A stretch of DNA of 8,693 nt, taken from assembly GCA_029065825.1 (NCBI GenBank), contig JAIEHQ010000117.1, forward strand, positions 1 to 8,693, given 5' to 3'. The DNA comes from Alistipes sp. (GTDB taxonomy: Bacteria; Bacteroidota; Bacteroidia; Bacteroidales; Rikenellaceae). The stretch's first letter is position 1, and each line of letters opens with the position of its first letter. The translations under genes and the position numbers were made by a program. Shown here one piece after another: positions 7,776 through 8,693 of this stretch. Below the pieces are notes generated by a model. The model was not told the DNA's origin. It did no database searches and was given only the letters and a program-made list of their open reading frames with translations.

Positions 7776-8693
7776 ATGTCAAAAGTTACGGTTGTAGGCG
7801 CAGGCGCGGTAGGTGCGACGTGCGCCAATGTGATGGCTTGCCGCGAAGTGGCGAGCGAGGTGGTCCTGATCGACATCAAGGAGGGACTCTCCGAGGGCAA
7901 GATGCTGGACATGTACCAGTGCGCCACGCTGATGGATTTCGACACGAAGCTCGTCGGCGCGACCAACGACTACAAGAAGACCGCCAATTCGGACGTGGTG
8001 GTCATTACCTCGGGTATCCCCCGCAAGCCGGGCATGACGCGCGAGGAGCTGATCGGCACCAACGCCAACATCATGAAGAGCGTCATCGAGAACGTCGTGA
8101 AATATTCGCCCCGCGCGATCATCCTGGTGGTGGCCAACCCGATGGATACGCTGACCTACCTCGCGCTGAAGGCATCGGGACTCCCGAAGAACCGCGTGAT
8201 CGGCATGGGCGGCGCACTCGACTCGGCCCGCTTCAAGTGCTACCTGGCCAAAGCCACCGGCGCGAACATCAACAACGTGGACGGCATGGTCATCGGCGGC
8301 CACGGCGACACGACGATGATTCCGCTGCTGTCGAAGGCCACCGTGAACGGCGTGCCCGTCGCACAGTTCGCCTCGAAGAAGAAACTCCAGGAGGCCGTGG
8401 CCAGCACGATGGTCGGCGGTGCGACGCTGACCAAACTCATCGGCACCTCGGCATGGTACGCTCCCGGCGCGGCCGCTTCGATGATGGTCGAGTCGATTCT
8501 GCACGACCAGAAGAAGATCGTCCCCTGCTGCTGCTACCTCGAGGGCGAGTACGGACAGAACGACATCTGCATCGGCGTTCCGGCGGTAATCGGCCGCAAG
8601 GGCATCGAGAAGATCGTCGAGATCGACCTGACCAAAGAGGAGGCCGCCCGCTTCGAGGAGTCGGCCGCTGCGGTCCGCAAGACCAATCAGGTC
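7776..8693 (+). CDS. mdh: Malate dehydrogenase, LDH-like type (EC 1.1.1.37), 3' partial
   Basis: Mdh interconverts malate and oxaloacetate with NAD in the cytoplasm, in the partial or reductive citric acid cycle leading to fumarate and succinate in gut Bacteroidota. The window holds 306 codons and no stop; the LDH-like MDH family is about 310-315 residues, so only a few residues are missing. Visible features are the Rossmann motif VVGAGAVGATCA (6-17) and Asp33 at the end of beta-2, which favours NAD over NADP. The active-site loop IPRKPGMTRE has Arg83 and Arg89 (Arg83 marks malate rather than lactate specificity). VVANPMD follows at 118-124, then Asp149 with Arg152, and the catalytic His176 in IGGHGD. 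EGEYGQNDICIGVP (256-269) is also typical. The start ATG at 7776 follows gcvH by 13 bases with no promoter box between, so it is probably read from the gcvH promoter. A three-cysteine run (251-253) precedes YLEGEYG. Confidence 0.96.
   Translation, partial: MSKVTVVGAGAVGATCANVMACREVASEVVLIDIKEGLSEGKMLDMYQCATLMDFDTKLVGATNDYKKTANSDVVVITSGIPRKPGMTREELIGTNANIMKSVIENVVKYSPRAIILVVANPMDTLTYLALKASGLPKNRVIGMGGALDSARFKCYLAKATGANINNVDGMVIGGHGDTTMIPLLSKATVNGVPVAQFASKKKLQEAVASTMVGGATLTKLIGTSAWYAPGAAASMMVESILHDQKKIVPCCCYLEGEYGQNDICIGVPAVIGRKGIEKIVEIDLTKEEAARFEESAAAVRKTNQV

Noticed and set aside
7205..8504. Two - strand frames (253 and 241 codons) antisense to gcvH and mdh
   Set aside because: The sense strand encodes clear GcvH and malate dehydrogenase with all key residues. 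The antisense products show no family features.

Overview
This window is a GC-rich stretch of housekeeping chromosome from a member of the Bacteroidota, most likely a Rikenellaceae/Alistipes-type gut bacterium. Three things support this: promoter -7 boxes of the Bacteroidota form TAnnTTTG ahead of three genes, start codons without Shine-Dalgarno sequences, and protein types usual for Bacteroidales combined with high GC. The genus is an inference from these traits, not from a database search.

Left part (1-2032): the 3' part of a TonB-dependent outer-membrane receptor on the + strand, truncated at its 5' end by the window. It is followed by a strong hairpin that sits between two converging genes. 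Middle part (2033-5557), on the - strand: a secreted prolyl oligopeptidase followed downstream by a monofunctional aspartate kinase (lysC). A 132-base gap with a large stem-loop separates the two. Right part (5676-8693), on the + strand: dapD and birA, 15 bases apart, then gcvH and mdh, 13 bases apart. mdh runs off the right edge only a few codons before its expected end.

The genes are mostly core metabolism. LysC makes the first committed step of the aspartate family, and DapD makes a later step of the diaminopimelate/lysine branch, so two enzymes of one pathway flank the peptidase gene. BirA attaches biotin to carboxylase carrier proteins. GcvH is the lipoylated carrier of glycine cleavage. 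Mdh interconverts malate and oxaloacetate. The peptidase and the receptor are cell-envelope functions (peptide degradation and import across the outer membrane).

I found no mobile element, CRISPR array, tRNA, rRNA or defence system, and no evidence of a new biological system. The points most worth checking are non-coding: the divergent promoter pair between the peptidase and dapD, the structured peptidase-lysC gap, an 18-base palindrome upstream of gcvH, and the convergent hairpin. A CxxC motif in the receptor plug is also worth a look. The very long open frame antisense to lysC and the peptidase is explained by codon use.
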